The notes under the pieces: generated by a model
Databases searched by the model: none
The model's input: only the letters and a program-made list of their open reading frames with translations
What the model was told of the DNA's origin: nothing
In this document: positions 7,748 to 18,698 of the stretch, in pieces
Layout of the letters: every line of letters begins with the position of its first letter
How positions within the stretch are numbered: position 1 is the first letter of the stretch
Made by a program: the position numbers and the translations under genes
NCBI RefSeq assembly: GCF_004614165.1
Contig: NZ_SPVG01000028.1
Span: 1 to 33,313 of the forward strand
DNA from: Duganella callida
GTDB lineage: Bacteria; Pseudomonadota; Gammaproteobacteria; Burkholderiales; Burkholderiaceae_D
Direction of reading: 5' to 3'
Length of the DNA stretch: 33,313 nucleotides

Positions 7748-8473
7748 ATGCGCCGTTATCTTGTGGCTGCGCTGCTGGGACTGCCGATCATGGCAGCTGC
7801 CGCGCCGCTGGAGGTCAGGATGTGCATTTTCGATCACCCGTTTCCACCGCTGACCTACCCCGACGGCTCGGGGCAGGCGCAAGACGTGCTGCGGCGCGCG
7901 TCCAGGCTGCAGCCGGTGAGCATCCAGAATATCGTGGCGCCGCGTTTCCAGTGCATGGAGCAGCTGCGCACCGGTCAGGTGGATGCCATGCTGGCCGCCT
8001 TCATCGAAGACCGCACCTCGTACAGCGCGTTTCCGATGCACGACTCGCAGCCCGATGCCAGCCGCGCGGTGGGCGAATTGAAGTTCTCGGTGTCGCGCCG
8101 GCGCGGCGGCGAGGTGGAGTGGGACGGCAAACTGTTCCATCATCTGGGCCGGCAGCCGGTCGGCACCCAGCCGGGCATGCTGCACGTGTCGCTGCTGCGC
8201 CAGCTGAACGTGGTGATCGACGACAGCGCCAACAGCCCCGAGCAGGTGTTTGCGATGCTGGCGCAGCGGCGCGTGGCGGCGGTCGTCACCCAGCAGGGCG
8301 AGGGCGAGCAGATCATCGCACGCCTGTACCGCGGCGAGATCGAGATGCTGCCGACGCCGCTGATCACGACGCCGATTTATCTGATCGTCAACAAGGTGTT
8401 TTACCAGCAGCACAAGCCGCAGATCGACGCCTATTGGGACGCGGTGCGTCAGGTGCGTGCTGCCAAGCCATAG
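7748..8473 (+). CDS. orphan periplasmic solute-binding-type protein (SBP family 3-like)
   Basis: A 241-residue exported protein resembling the amino-acid-type extracellular solute-binding proteins. The signal peptide ends near residue 18 (MAAAAP). The mature part starts with LEVRMCIFDHPFPPLTYPDG, the usual first strand and ligand loop, and later has CMEQLRTGQVDAMLAAF and QVFAMLAQRRVAAVVTQQGE, the two lobes' typical gain-of-ligand segments. The ATG at 7748 has an AGAGGG ribosome site 7 bp upstream; the in-frame ATG at 7718 lacks one and precedes the signal sequence. No ABC permease or ATPase gene is nearby, so it may serve a distant transporter or act as a sensor. It diverges from the TetR gene. 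A GTTAT-GGCA-ATAAC inverted repeat (7715-7728) lies in its leader. Confidence 0.8.
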   Translation: MRRYLVAALLGLPIMAAAAPLEVRMCIFDHPFPPLTYPDGSGQAQDVLRRASRLQPVSIQNIVAPRFQCMEQLRTGQVDAMLAAFIEDRTSYSAFPMHDSQPDASRAVGELKFSVSRRRGGEVEWDGKLFHHLGRQPVGTQPGMLHVSLLRQLNVVIDDSANSPEQVFAMLAQRRVAAVVTQQGEGEQIIARLYRGEIEMLPTPLITTPIYLIVNKVFYQQHKPQIDAYWDAVRQVRAAKP

Positions 8474-8534
8474 CAAGTAGCATAAAGTAACAACCTTCCG
8501 CTGGCGCAGCCGCTCTTGGTATGATGTCCGATGC

Positions 8535-8556
8535 CCGGCCACAAGCCGGTATTTTT
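8535..8556 (+). terminator. weak hairpin plus T-run between SBP and S9 genes
   Basis: A 5-bp stem CCGGC/GCCGG with a 5-base loop is followed by TATTTTTC. It may end the solute-binding-protein transcript. A TATGAT -10 candidate lies just upstream (8520-8525), so it might instead be part of the leader of the S9 gene that starts at 8579; the sequence does not decide. Confidence 0.4.
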
Positions 8557-8578
8557 CTTATAACATCGGAGCAACCGA

Positions 8579-10633
8579 ATGAGAATCCCTATGCTGCTGC
8601 TGGGCGCCGCGATGGCGTCCAGTGCCGTGGCCGCGCCGCGCGGCTTCACTGTCGAAGACCTGGTCAACATGGAGCGCGTCGGCGCCCCGGTCCTGTCGCC
8701 GGATGCGACGCGCGTGGTGTACACCGTGCGCGCGACCGACATGGACAAGAACCGCGGCAACACCCAGCTGTGGCTGCTGGATCTGCGCCATCCGCAAGCG
8801 GCGCCGCTGCGTCTGACCCAGGCCGCGGCCAGCAGCTCGGACCCGGTGTGGTCGCCGCACGGCGATGCGATCTACTTCCTGTCCGGACGCTCGGGCTCGT
8901 CGCAGGTGTGGCGTCTGCCGCTGGGCGGCGGCGAGGCCGCCAAGGTCACCGACCTGCCGCTCGACGTCGATAACTTCCGCCTGTCGCCTCAGGGCGACCG
9001 TCTGGCCTTCAGCGTGGCGGTGTTCCGCGATTGTGCCGATCTGGCCTGCAGCAAGCAGCGTCTGGATGAGCAGGGCAAGGTCAAGGCCAGCGGCAAGGTC
9101 TACGACAAGCTGTTCGTGCGCCACTGGGATACCTGGGCCGACGGCCGCACCAATGTGCTGTATTCGGCGCCGATCGATGCCACGGGCAAGGTCAGCGCGC
9201 AACCGGTCAGCCTGAGCGGCACGCTGGATGGCGATGTGCCGTCCAAGCCATTCGGCGACAACGGCGAGTATCACTTCAGCCCGGATGGCAAGACGGTGGC
9301 GTTCTCGGCCCGCATCGCCGGCAAGACCGAAGCCTGGTCGACCAACTTCGATGTCTACACGGTGCCGGCCACCGGCGGCACGCCGAAGAATCTTACCGAA
9401 GACAACAAGGCCTGGGACACCAAGGCCATTTATTCGCCCGACGGCAAGACGCTGGCCTACCTGGCCATGGACAAGCCGACCTTCGAAGCCGACCGCTTCC
9501 ACCTGGTGCTGCTCGATGTCGCCAGCGGCAAGAAGCGCACCGTCGCCGGCGACTGGGACCGTTCGATCGCCAACTACGAATGGACCCCGGACAGCAAGGC
9601 CATCCTGGCCAGCGCCGATGATATCGGTCAGCACCGTTTGTTCCACATCGACGTGGCCAGCGGCAAGGTGGCGGCCATCACCGGCAAGGGTCATGTGGAT
9701 GCCTTCGATGTGGCGAAGGACACCATCGTGATGGCGCAGGCCAGCCTGACCTCGGGCGCGCAGCTGTACAAGTTCAAACTCGGGACTTCGGGCGAGAAGG
9801 CCGAGCAGCTGACCAAACTGAATGAGGCGGCGCTGGCCGAGGTCAAGTTCGGCGAAGTCGAGCAGTTCTCCTTCACCGGCGCCAACGGCGAGAAGGTGTA
9901 CGGCCACGTGACCAAGCCATGGAACGCGCAGCCGGGCCAGAAGTATCCGATCGCCTTCCTGGTGCACGGCGGCCCGCAGGGCAGCTTCGGCAACTCCTGG
10001 AGCTATCGCTGGAATCCGCAGGTGTATGCGGGCGCCGGCTATGCCACCGTGTTCATCGACTTCCACGGTTCCACCGGCTATGGCCAGAAGTTCACCGATT
10101 CGATCAGCGGCGACTGGGGCGGCAAGCCGCTGGAAGATCTGCAGAAAGGCCTGGCGGCCGCGGTGCAGAAGTATCCGTGGCTGGACCGCGAACGCAGCTG
10201 CGCGCTGGGCGCCTCGTACGGCGGCTTCATGATGAACTGGATCCAGGGTAACTGGTCCGACGGCTTCAAGTGCATCGTCAATCACGACGGCGTGTTCGAT
10301 ACGCGCGGCATGGCGTATTCGACCGAGGAGATCTGGTTCACCGAATGGGAAAACGGCGGCTCCTATTACGACGTGCCGCAGAACCACGAGAAGTTCAATC
10401 CGGCGCTGAAGGTGAAGAACTGGAAGACGCCGATGCTGGTGGTACAGGGCGACATGGACTTCCGCATTCCGACCGCGCAGGGCATCGGCGCGTTCACGGC
10501 GCTGCAGCGCCAGGGCATCCCGAGCAAGTTCCTGTTCTTCCCGGACGAGAACCACTGGGTGCTGAAGCCGGCCAACTCGGTGCTCTGGCACCACACGGTG
10601 ATCGACTGGCTCGACACTTACCTGAAGAAGTAA
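8579..10633 (+). CDS. exported S9 family peptidase, acylaminoacyl-peptidase/DPP-like
   Basis: A 684-residue serine peptidase of the prolyl-oligopeptidase clan, expected to cut short peptides in the periplasm. The signal peptide ends near residue 19 (SSAVAAP). A beta-propeller (SPDATRVVYTV, SPQGDRLAF, SPDGKTVAF and SPDGKTLAY mark blades) covers about residues 25-400. The hydrolase domain from about residue 420 has the intact triad S546 in GASYGGFM, D627 in GDMDFRIP and H659 in DENHWV. A CGGAG ribosome site lies 8 bp before the ATG. The M1 aminopeptidase gene follows after 15 bp, so the two form an operon for stepwise degradation of peptides. Confidence 0.94.
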   Translation: MRIPMLLLGAAMASSAVAAPRGFTVEDLVNMERVGAPVLSPDATRVVYTVRATDMDKNRGNTQLWLLDLRHPQAAPLRLTQAAASSSDPVWSPHGDAIYFLSGRSGSSQVWRLPLGGGEAAKVTDLPLDVDNFRLSPQGDRLAFSVAVFRDCADLACSKQRLDEQGKVKASGKVYDKLFVRHWDTWADGRTNVLYSAPIDATGKVSAQPVSLSGTLDGDVPSKPFGDNGEYHFSPDGKTVAFSARIAGKTEAWSTNFDVYTVPATGGTPKNLTEDNKAWDTKAIYSPDGKTLAYLAMDKPTFEADRFHLVLLDVASGKKRTVAGDWDRSIANYEWTPDSKAILASADDIGQHRLFHIDVASGKVAAITGKGHVDAFDVAKDTIVMAQASLTSGAQLYKFKLGTSGEKAEQLTKLNEAALAEVKFGEVEQFSFTGANGEKVYGHVTKPWNAQPGQKYPIAFLVHGGPQGSFGNSWSYRWNPQVYAGAGYATVFIDFHGSTGYGQKFTDSISGDWGGKPLEDLQKGLAAAVQKYPWLDRERSCALGASYGGFMMNWIQGNWSDGFKCIVNHDGVFDTRGMAYSTEEIWFTEWENGGSYYDVPQNHEKFNPALKVKNWKTPMLVVQGDMDFRIPTAQGIGAFTALQRQGIPSKFLFFPDENHWVLKPANSVLWHHTVIDWLDTYLKK

Positions 10634-10648
10634 GCGAGGAATCCACAC

Positions 10649-13285
10649 ATGAAGAAATACCTGATCGCCGGCGCCATCGCGCTGGCGTTTGGTGGCGTGA
10701 CTGCCGCCGTACCCGCCGCCGCCAGCGCGCCGCGCGCGGACAACCAGTTCCTGTCGCAGGAAGATGCGGCCGCGCGCTCGGCGCGCGTCAGCAATGTCGA
10801 TTACACGCTGGCGTTCGCGTTGACCGGCAAGGAAAGCTTCAGCGGCACCACCACGCTGAGTTTCGACCTGAGCGACGCGTCGCAGCCGCTGACCATCGAT
10901 CTGGACAAGGCCACCATCGCCAGCCTGAGCGTGAACGGCAAGGCCGTGACGCCGCAATACAACCAGTGGTTCATCACGCTGGCGCCGCAGGATCTGGTGG
11001 CCGGCCGCAATACCGTCACGATCGCCTACTCGCGTCCGCACAGCACCAATGGCGAGGGCCTGCATCGCATGGTCGACCCGGTCGATGGCCGCGTCTACAC
11101 CTACTCGCACTTCGAGCCGGCGGCGGCGCACCAGATGTTCCCGGTGTTCGATCAGCCGGACCTGAAGGGCACGTACCAGGTCACGGTCAGCACGCCGGCC
11201 GACTGGGTGGTGTCTTCGACCACGCGCGAGACCAGCGTGAAGGAGGTCGATGGCGGCAAGCTGTGGACCTTCCCGCGTTCGAAGAAACTGAGCCCGTACA
11301 ACTTCTCCATGCACGCCGGCCCGTACAAGGTATGGGAAGACAACAGCGGCAAATATCCGATGCGCCTGTTCGCGCGCCAGTCGGTGGCGTCGCAGGTGTC
11401 GCCGCAGGACTGGTTCAAGTACACCAAGGCCGGCCTGGCCTTCTTCGACCAATACTTCGGCATCCCTTACCAGTTCGAGAAGTATGACCAGTTGCTGGTG
11501 CCGGACTTCCTGTACGGCGCGATGGAAAACGCCGGCGCGATCACCTTCGCCGAAGGCCGTTTCCTGCACAAGGAAGAGATGACGGCGGCACAGAAGCAGT
11601 CGCTGGCCGGCGTGATCAATCACGAGATGGCGCACCAGTGGTTTGGCGACCTGGTGACCATGAAGTGGTGGAACGGCCTGTGGCTGAACGAGAGCTTCGC
11701 CTCGTTCATGGGCACGCTGGCGACCGCCGAGGCGACCGAGTTCACCAATGCCTGGCAGGGCTTCTACTCGGGCGGCAAGCAGGCCGCCTACGTGCAGGAC
11801 CAGCGCGTGACCACCCATGCGATCGAGACGCCGGTGCCGTCGACCGCGAACGCCTTCGACAACATCGACGCCATCACCTATTCGAAAGGCGCGTCGACGC
11901 TGAAGCAGCTGCGCCATCTGCTGGGCGAGGAAGTGTTCCGCCAGGGCGTGCACAATTATCTGGTCAAGTACCAGTACCGCAATGCCAGGCTGGATGACTT
12001 CATCGGCAGCCTGGGCGAGGCGGCGCACCGCGATCTGAGCGGCTGGACCAAGGAGTGGCTGTACGAGCCGGGCGTGAATACCATCGCGGCCGACTTCAGC
12101 TGCAGCGGTGGCAAGGTCAGCGCCTTCACGCTGCGCCAGAGCGCGACGCAAGAGCTGCCGACCTTGCGCGAGCAACGTGTGCAGGTCGGTCTGTTCAAAT
12201 TGGGCGCGCAGGGTCTGGCGTTGAGCAAGAACGTGGCGGTGACTTACAAGGGCGCGGCCACCGCGGTGCCGGAACTGAAAGGCGCGGCCTGCCCGGACCT
12301 GGTGTATCCGAACTATCAGGACTGGGGCTTCGCCAAGGTACAGCTGGACAAGAAGTCGTTCAGCGCGGCGCAGGCCAACCTGAGCAAGGTGGATGATCCG
12401 CTGCTGCGCTCGATGCTGTGGCAAAGCCTGTGGGACAGCGTGCGCGATGCCAAACTGCCGCTCAACGAATATCTGAAGACGGTGCTGGCCAATGCGCCGG
12501 CCGAGAAGGATTACACCCTGCTCGGCGATATCGTCGAGAAGATCCACGCTTCGGTCGCTTATCTGAATGCGATGGGGCCGTCTGCCGCGAAGTACCGCGC
12601 GCAGGTGAGCTCGCGACTGGAGCAGATGAGCTTTGCCGCCACCAGGGCGGCCAGCGACAAGAACTTCCAGCGCCGCTGGTTCGCGACCTATATCAGCGTG
12701 GCCAGCAGCCCGGCCGCGCTGACGCAGCTGGCCGATATCCTGGACGGCAAGCTGGTGGTGCCGGGCCTGAATGTCAGCCAGGATGTACGCTGGGACATCA
12801 TCAAGCGCCTGAACCGTTACGCCTATCCGGGTAGCGAAGCCCTGCTGGCGGCCGAGCAGGAGCGCGACAAGTCGGACAGCGGCCAGCAGGCCGCCATCGC
12901 CGCCGCCGTGATCCGTCCGGACGCCAAGGTGAAGGCGCAGTGGCAGGCCACCATCGCCGATCTGCAGACCAAGCTGCCGTTCTCCAAGGTGCGCACGGCC
13001 ATGGGCAGCATGTATCCGGCCGAGCAGGGTGCGCTGAACGAGGCCACCGCCGGCGAGCGTCTGGCGTCGCTGGCGCAGGTGGACAAGGCGGCCGGCCCGG
13101 TCTACATGCGCGCCTACAGCGCATCGATGATCCCGGCCACCTGCACGCCGGCCAGCGTGCAGCGCCTGGACGCGGCAATTGTTACATTACCAGATTTGTC
13201 GGCTGGAACTAAACGTTCCATTTTGGTAACAAGGCAGGAAGATGAACGCTGCGTTGCCATCAGGAAAGCCATGACAGTATTTTAA
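10649..13285 (+). CDS. exported M1 family zinc aminopeptidase
   Basis: An 878-residue aminopeptidase-N-type metalloenzyme that removes N-terminal residues from peptides. The signal peptide spans about residues 1-26 (MKKYLIAGAIALAFGG...). An N-terminal beta domain is followed by the thermolysin-like core with the substrate motif GAMEN (residues 290-294) and the zinc site HEMAH (H325, E326, H329) plus E348 in WLNES, the expected HExxH-x18-E spacing. A helical ERAP1-like C-terminal domain follows. The GAGGA ribosome site is 9 bp upstream of the ATG; the S9 gene ends 15 bp before. The last 35 codons or so are less GC-rich than the rest, and a strong terminator follows the stop codon. Confidence 0.95.
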   Translation: MKKYLIAGAIALAFGGVTAAVPAAASAPRADNQFLSQEDAAARSARVSNVDYTLAFALTGKESFSGTTTLSFDLSDASQPLTIDLDKATIASLSVNGKAVTPQYNQWFITLAPQDLVAGRNTVTIAYSRPHSTNGEGLHRMVDPVDGRVYTYSHFEPAAAHQMFPVFDQPDLKGTYQVTVSTPADWVVSSTTRETSVKEVDGGKLWTFPRSKKLSPYNFSMHAGPYKVWEDNSGKYPMRLFARQSVASQVSPQDWFKYTKAGLAFFDQYFGIPYQFEKYDQLLVPDFLYGAMENAGAITFAEGRFLHKEEMTAAQKQSLAGVINHEMAHQWFGDLVTMKWWNGLWLNESFASFMGTLATAEATEFTNAWQGFYSGGKQAAYVQDQRVTTHAIETPVPSTANAFDNIDAITYSKGASTLKQLRHLLGEEVFRQGVHNYLVKYQYRNARLDDFIGSLGEAAHRDLSGWTKEWLYEPGVNTIAADFSCSGGKVSAFTLRQSATQELPTLREQRVQVGLFKLGAQGLALSKNVAVTYKGAATAVPELKGAACPDLVYPNYQDWGFAKVQLDKKSFSAAQANLSKVDDPLLRSMLWQSLWDSVRDAKLPLNEYLKTVLANAPAEKDYTLLGDIVEKIHASVAYLNAMGPSAAKYRAQVSSRLEQMSFAATRAASDKNFQRRWFATYISVASSPAALTQLADILDGKLVVPGLNVSQDVRWDIIKRLNRYAYPGSEALLAAEQERDKSDSGQQAAIAAAVIRPDAKVKAQWQATIADLQTKLPFSKVRTAMGSMYPAEQGALNEATAGERLASLAQVDKAAGPVYMRAYSASMIPATCTPASVQRLDAAIVTLPDLSAGTKRSILVTRQEDERCVAIRKAMTVF

Positions 13286-13305
13286 TTGGCGCGTTTCATC
13301 GCATG

Positions 13306-13336
13306 AAAAGCCAGCCGGCGTCGGCTGGCTTTTTTT
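13306..13336 (+). terminator. rho-independent terminator of the S9-M1 operon
   Basis: A 9-bp stem AGCCAGCCG / CGGCTGGCT with a GCGT loop, flanked by AAA before and a T7 run after, begins 20 bp past the M1 stop codon. This is a textbook intrinsic terminator. Confidence 0.93.
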
Positions 13337-13650
13337 ATAACGGATGTTACAAGCTGTTACATGTCTTTAAAAAGACGAAGCAGGCGACTTATCCGATTAT
13401 ATCGATTTATATCAGGAACTTGGCGAGTGCTGAAAGATTTGGATATGGGCTGACTTTTGCAGAATTACAACGAAAATCCCCCGCTACTGAAACACTTTTG
13501 TTACATCTTCATGACAATATTCTCATAGTGTTAACGGAATTTTATTCGGCGAACTGAATGGATATTTAAACAATAAATGTTGGTGTTTGATTACTGAGTA
13601 CATGCGCTTTGTCTTATATTGATTGTTACTTTTTCTAAAGGAAAAGTAGC
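13337..13650. other. AT-rich non-coding region upstream of the PEP-CTERM operon
   Basis: About 310 bp with much lower GC than the surroundings and no credible gene. It contains a direct repeat TGTTACA (13345-13351 and 13355-13361, 10-bp period), further TGTTAC copies at 13499 and 13624, and an inverted repeat GTCTTT-AA-AAAGAC at 13363-13376. The 10-bp spacing puts both sites on one helix face, as for OmpR/PhoB-type response regulators, which is only an inference. It probably holds upstream activator sites for the sigma-54 promoter candidate that follows. Confidence 0.5.
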
Positions 13651-13668
13651 AGGGCACGAGCCTGGCGA
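13651..13668 (+). promoter_or_regulatory. candidate sigma-54 (-24/-12) promoter of the PEP-CTERM/subtilase operon
   Basis: GGGCACGAGCCTGGCG has the -24 GG (13653-13654) and -12 GC (13665-13666) exactly 10 bases apart and matches the consensus TGGCACG-N4-TTGC at most positions. It is 43 bp ahead of the start codon, a suitable leader length. PEP-CTERM genes in related betaproteobacteria (Zoogloea-type floc formers) have been reported to need RpoN and the PrsK/PrsR system, which supports the call. Confidence 0.6.
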
Positions 13669-13708
13669 CCGACTGGGCGACTCCATCCTTCAACCACAAG
13701 GCAGAGCA

Positions 13709-14443
13709 ATGAATCAACTCAAGAAAACACTGACGGCGGCCACCTTGGGCGCTTTGGCGCTCATGGGCGCGGCGTCGGCCATGGCTGATACCATCGATTT
13801 CGAGTCCCAGTCGCCGACCGTTTACGGCGGCACGGAGACCTTCACCGAGGGCGGCTACAGCTTCCTGGTGATCGACAGCACCGCTTCGGAAACCGGCATG
13901 GGCTTCGCCGGCGCCATCGGCCAGGGTTCCAACCCTTACCAATGCGACATCGCGGCCTGCCCGACCGGCAACAGCAGCAATTACTACATCGGCACCAATG
14001 ACGGCAGCCTGCAGATCGCGCGCAGCGACGGCAAGGCGTTCCGCCTGTCCAGCCTGGATTACGCTTTCCTGCCGCCGATCGACAACCTCGGCAGCTATTC
14101 CTTCGGCCAGCTGACCATCACCGGCAACACCGTCAACGGCCCGGTGAGCGCCAGCTTCGACTTCCCGACCCTGATCGGCGGCCAGTCGCCGTTCCTGACC
14201 GCCAGCCTGCAAAGCCAGTTCGGCAACACGCTGTTCAGCAGCGTCACCATCGGCTCCTGCGTGTTCACCGACGCGCTGTCCTGCGTGAGCCCGGCCGGCA
14301 ACCAGGCCCAGTTCGCGATCGACAACCTGGTGCTGGCCGCCGTGCCGGAGCCCGAGACCTACGCCATGCTGGGCCTGGGTCTGGCCGCCATCGGCCTGGT
14401 CGCGCGCCGCCGCGCCCGCGCCGCCAACACCAACAACGTGTAA
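13709..14443 (+). CDS. PEP-CTERM sorting domain protein
   Basis: A 244-residue exported protein. A signal peptide covers residues 1-26 (MNQLKKTLTAATLGALALMG...). The C-terminus has the full tripartite PEP-CTERM signal: VPEP at about residue 212, a hydrophobic helix (MLGLGLAAIGLV) and an arginine-rich tail (ARRRARA). Exosortase A cuts such proteins and hands them to the cell surface or extracellular matrix; the exosortase gene itself is not in the window. Just before the signal is QFAIDNL, which matches the QFxxD motif of one PEP-CTERM subfamily. The middle region is rich in beta strands and has two Cys pairs (CDIAAC, CVFTDALSC). I start at 13709 because the in-frame upstream ATG at 13619 would precede the signal peptide and the promoter. 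The subtilase gene begins 15 bp later. Confidence 0.92.
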   Translation: MNQLKKTLTAATLGALALMGAASAMADTIDFESQSPTVYGGTETFTEGGYSFLVIDSTASETGMGFAGAIGQGSNPYQCDIAACPTGNSSNYYIGTNDGSLQIARSDGKAFRLSSLDYAFLPPIDNLGSYSFGQLTITGNTVNGPVSASFDFPTLIGGQSPFLTASLQSQFGNTLFSSVTIGSCVFTDALSCVSPAGNQAQFAIDNLVLAAVPEPETYAMLGLGLAAIGLVARRRARAANTNNV

Positions 14444-14458
14444 CCGGAGAACCTTCTG

Positions 14459-17626
<3,168 letters not shown>

Positions 17627-17649
17627 GCACGGGCTGGACAGCAAGCAAC

Positions 17650-17682
17650 AACCCCGCGGGCAGTCTGCCGCGGGGTTTTTTT
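17650..17682 (+). terminator. rho-independent terminator after the subtilase
   Basis: A 10-bp stem AACCCCGCGG / CCGCGGGGTT with an 8-base loop is followed by a T-run, 23 bp past the stop codon. It closes the PEP-CTERM/subtilase operon. Confidence 0.94.
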
Positions 17683-17783
17683 ACGGCCGTTGTGGGCGAG
17701 CGACAGGATCAAGTACGCCGCTTATTATTGAATTGCTATTTTTTGCGACAGGTGCACAATAGTCGAACCGTACGGGGAGCGTG

Positions 17784-18302
17784 ATGGCGATTTATCTGAT
17801 CATCTTTGGCGCGGCGGTGCGTGCTGACGGCAGCGCCAGCCCCAGCCTCGCACGGCGCGTCGACGGCGCCTGGCGCTACGCGCTGGCGCAGCCCGGCGCG
17901 GTGCGGTTCCTGGCGACCGGCGGCGTCGGCCGTCACGGCCCGGCGGAAGCGCTGGTGATGCGCGACCTGCTGCTGGCCAGGGGCTGCGACGAGCAGCTGA
18001 TTTTGCTGGAAACCCAGGCCGGCGACACGCTGGAGTCGGTCGTGCGCTGCGAGCGCATCCTGGCCGGCTTGACGGATATCGAGCTGGTGGCGGTGTGCAC
18101 CAGCGGTTATCACCAGTATCGCTGCGCGTTATTGTTGCGCCTGCTCGGATACCGGGTGGCCTTGCCGGCGATGCCGGCCGACCGGCCATTTCTGGGCGGC
18201 TTTACCTGGGGCCGCTACGTCGCCAAGGAGTGTCTTGCCCTGCCTTACGATGTGCTGCTGTTACTGCTGTTCAAACTGGGGCGCGGCTTGCGGCGCCGAT
18301 AA
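17784..18302 (+). CDS. YdcF/DUF218 (ElyC/SanA-type) family protein
   Basis: A 172-residue protein with the DUF218 pattern: IIFGAAVRADGSASPSLARRVDGA at the N-terminus, LATGGVGRHGPAEALVMRDLL in the middle, then ETQAGDTLESV and AVCTSGYHQYRCALLLRLLGY. Family members bind nucleotide-like cofactors or act in cell-envelope metabolism (ElyC, SanA), but the biochemical role is not settled. A hydrophobic C-terminal stretch (LPYDVLLLLLFKLG) may touch the membrane. GGGGAG stands 4 bp before the ATG at 17784; the GTG at 17781 would be only 1 bp from it and was not chosen. It is the first gene of a three-gene operon; the next starts 14 bp downstream. Confidence 0.85.
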   Translation: MAIYLIIFGAAVRADGSASPSLARRVDGAWRYALAQPGAVRFLATGGVGRHGPAEALVMRDLLLARGCDEQLILLETQAGDTLESVVRCERILAGLTDIELVAVCTSGYHQYRCALLLRLLGYRVALPAMPADRPFLGGFTWGRYVAKECLALPYDVLLLLLFKLGRGLRRR

Positions 18303-18316
18303 CTAGAGGGGATCTC

Positions 18317-18682
18317 ATGAACAAGCCTGCCATCTTCGGTGCGGCCGTGTTGCTGGTTGCCGTGCTGCTTGTGTATTTCATGCCGCCCAGCGGCGGCGCC
18401 GCGCCGGATACACAGGCGTCGAAGATGTATCAGCTGGTCGACATGGCCGAGCGCATGTGTCTGTCCAATACCCGGGACAAGCAGGCGGCCGACCTGTCGT
18501 TGACGCTGTCGGCGGCCAGGTCGGGCATCAAGGGCGCCACCTCGATCGAGAAGCTGCGCGCGGCGGAACGCGGCGCGGCGGCGCGTTTCACCGCGGCGCT
18601 GGCGCAAGTCGAGAATGCCGACATCCGCGCATGCATGGAACCCTGGGGCGCGAAGATCCGCGACCTGGCCGGCACGATGTAA
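18317..18682 (+). CDS. membrane-anchored small protein with Cx57C domain
   Basis: A 121-residue protein of unknown function. Residues 4-22 are one hydrophobic helix, and the remainder is predicted to be helical and periplasmic. Two cysteines, C48 (in MCLSN) and C106 (in IRACM), are 57 residues apart. The segment between them aligns without any gap to residues 64-122 of the next gene's product, with about 19 identities in 60 positions, including CL-N, VEN/IEN and IR-CM. The two are therefore paralogous domains, probably closed by a disulfide. An AGAGGG ribosome site lies 6 bp before the ATG. The longer in-frame reading from 18095 overlaps the YdcF gene and is not used. Confidence 0.8.
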   Translation: MNKPAIFGAAVLLVAVLLVYFMPPSGGAAPDTQASKMYQLVDMAERMCLSNTRDKQAADLSLTLSAARSGIKGATSIEKLRAAERGAAARFTAALAQVENADIRACMEPWGAKIRDLAGTM

Positions 18683-18698
18683 TCCACGGGAGGCCACG

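Noticed and set aside
8558-12547. A 1329-codon open frame on the minus strand, opposite the S9 and M1 genes
   Set aside because: Shadow reading frame; the plus strand encodes two well-defined peptidases with intact active sites.
13363-13376. GTCTTT-AA-AAAGAC as a terminator
   Set aside because: The stem is AT-rich with a 2-base loop and no T-run follows; the true terminator is just upstream.
13303-13557. A possible 84-residue peptide after the M1 gene
   Set aside because: Its start codon lies in the first arm region of a strong terminator, with no ribosome site and no meaningful sequence features.
17781-17783. GTG as the start of the YdcF gene
   Set aside because: Only 1 bp would separate it from the GGGGAG ribosome site; the ATG directly after it is better placed.
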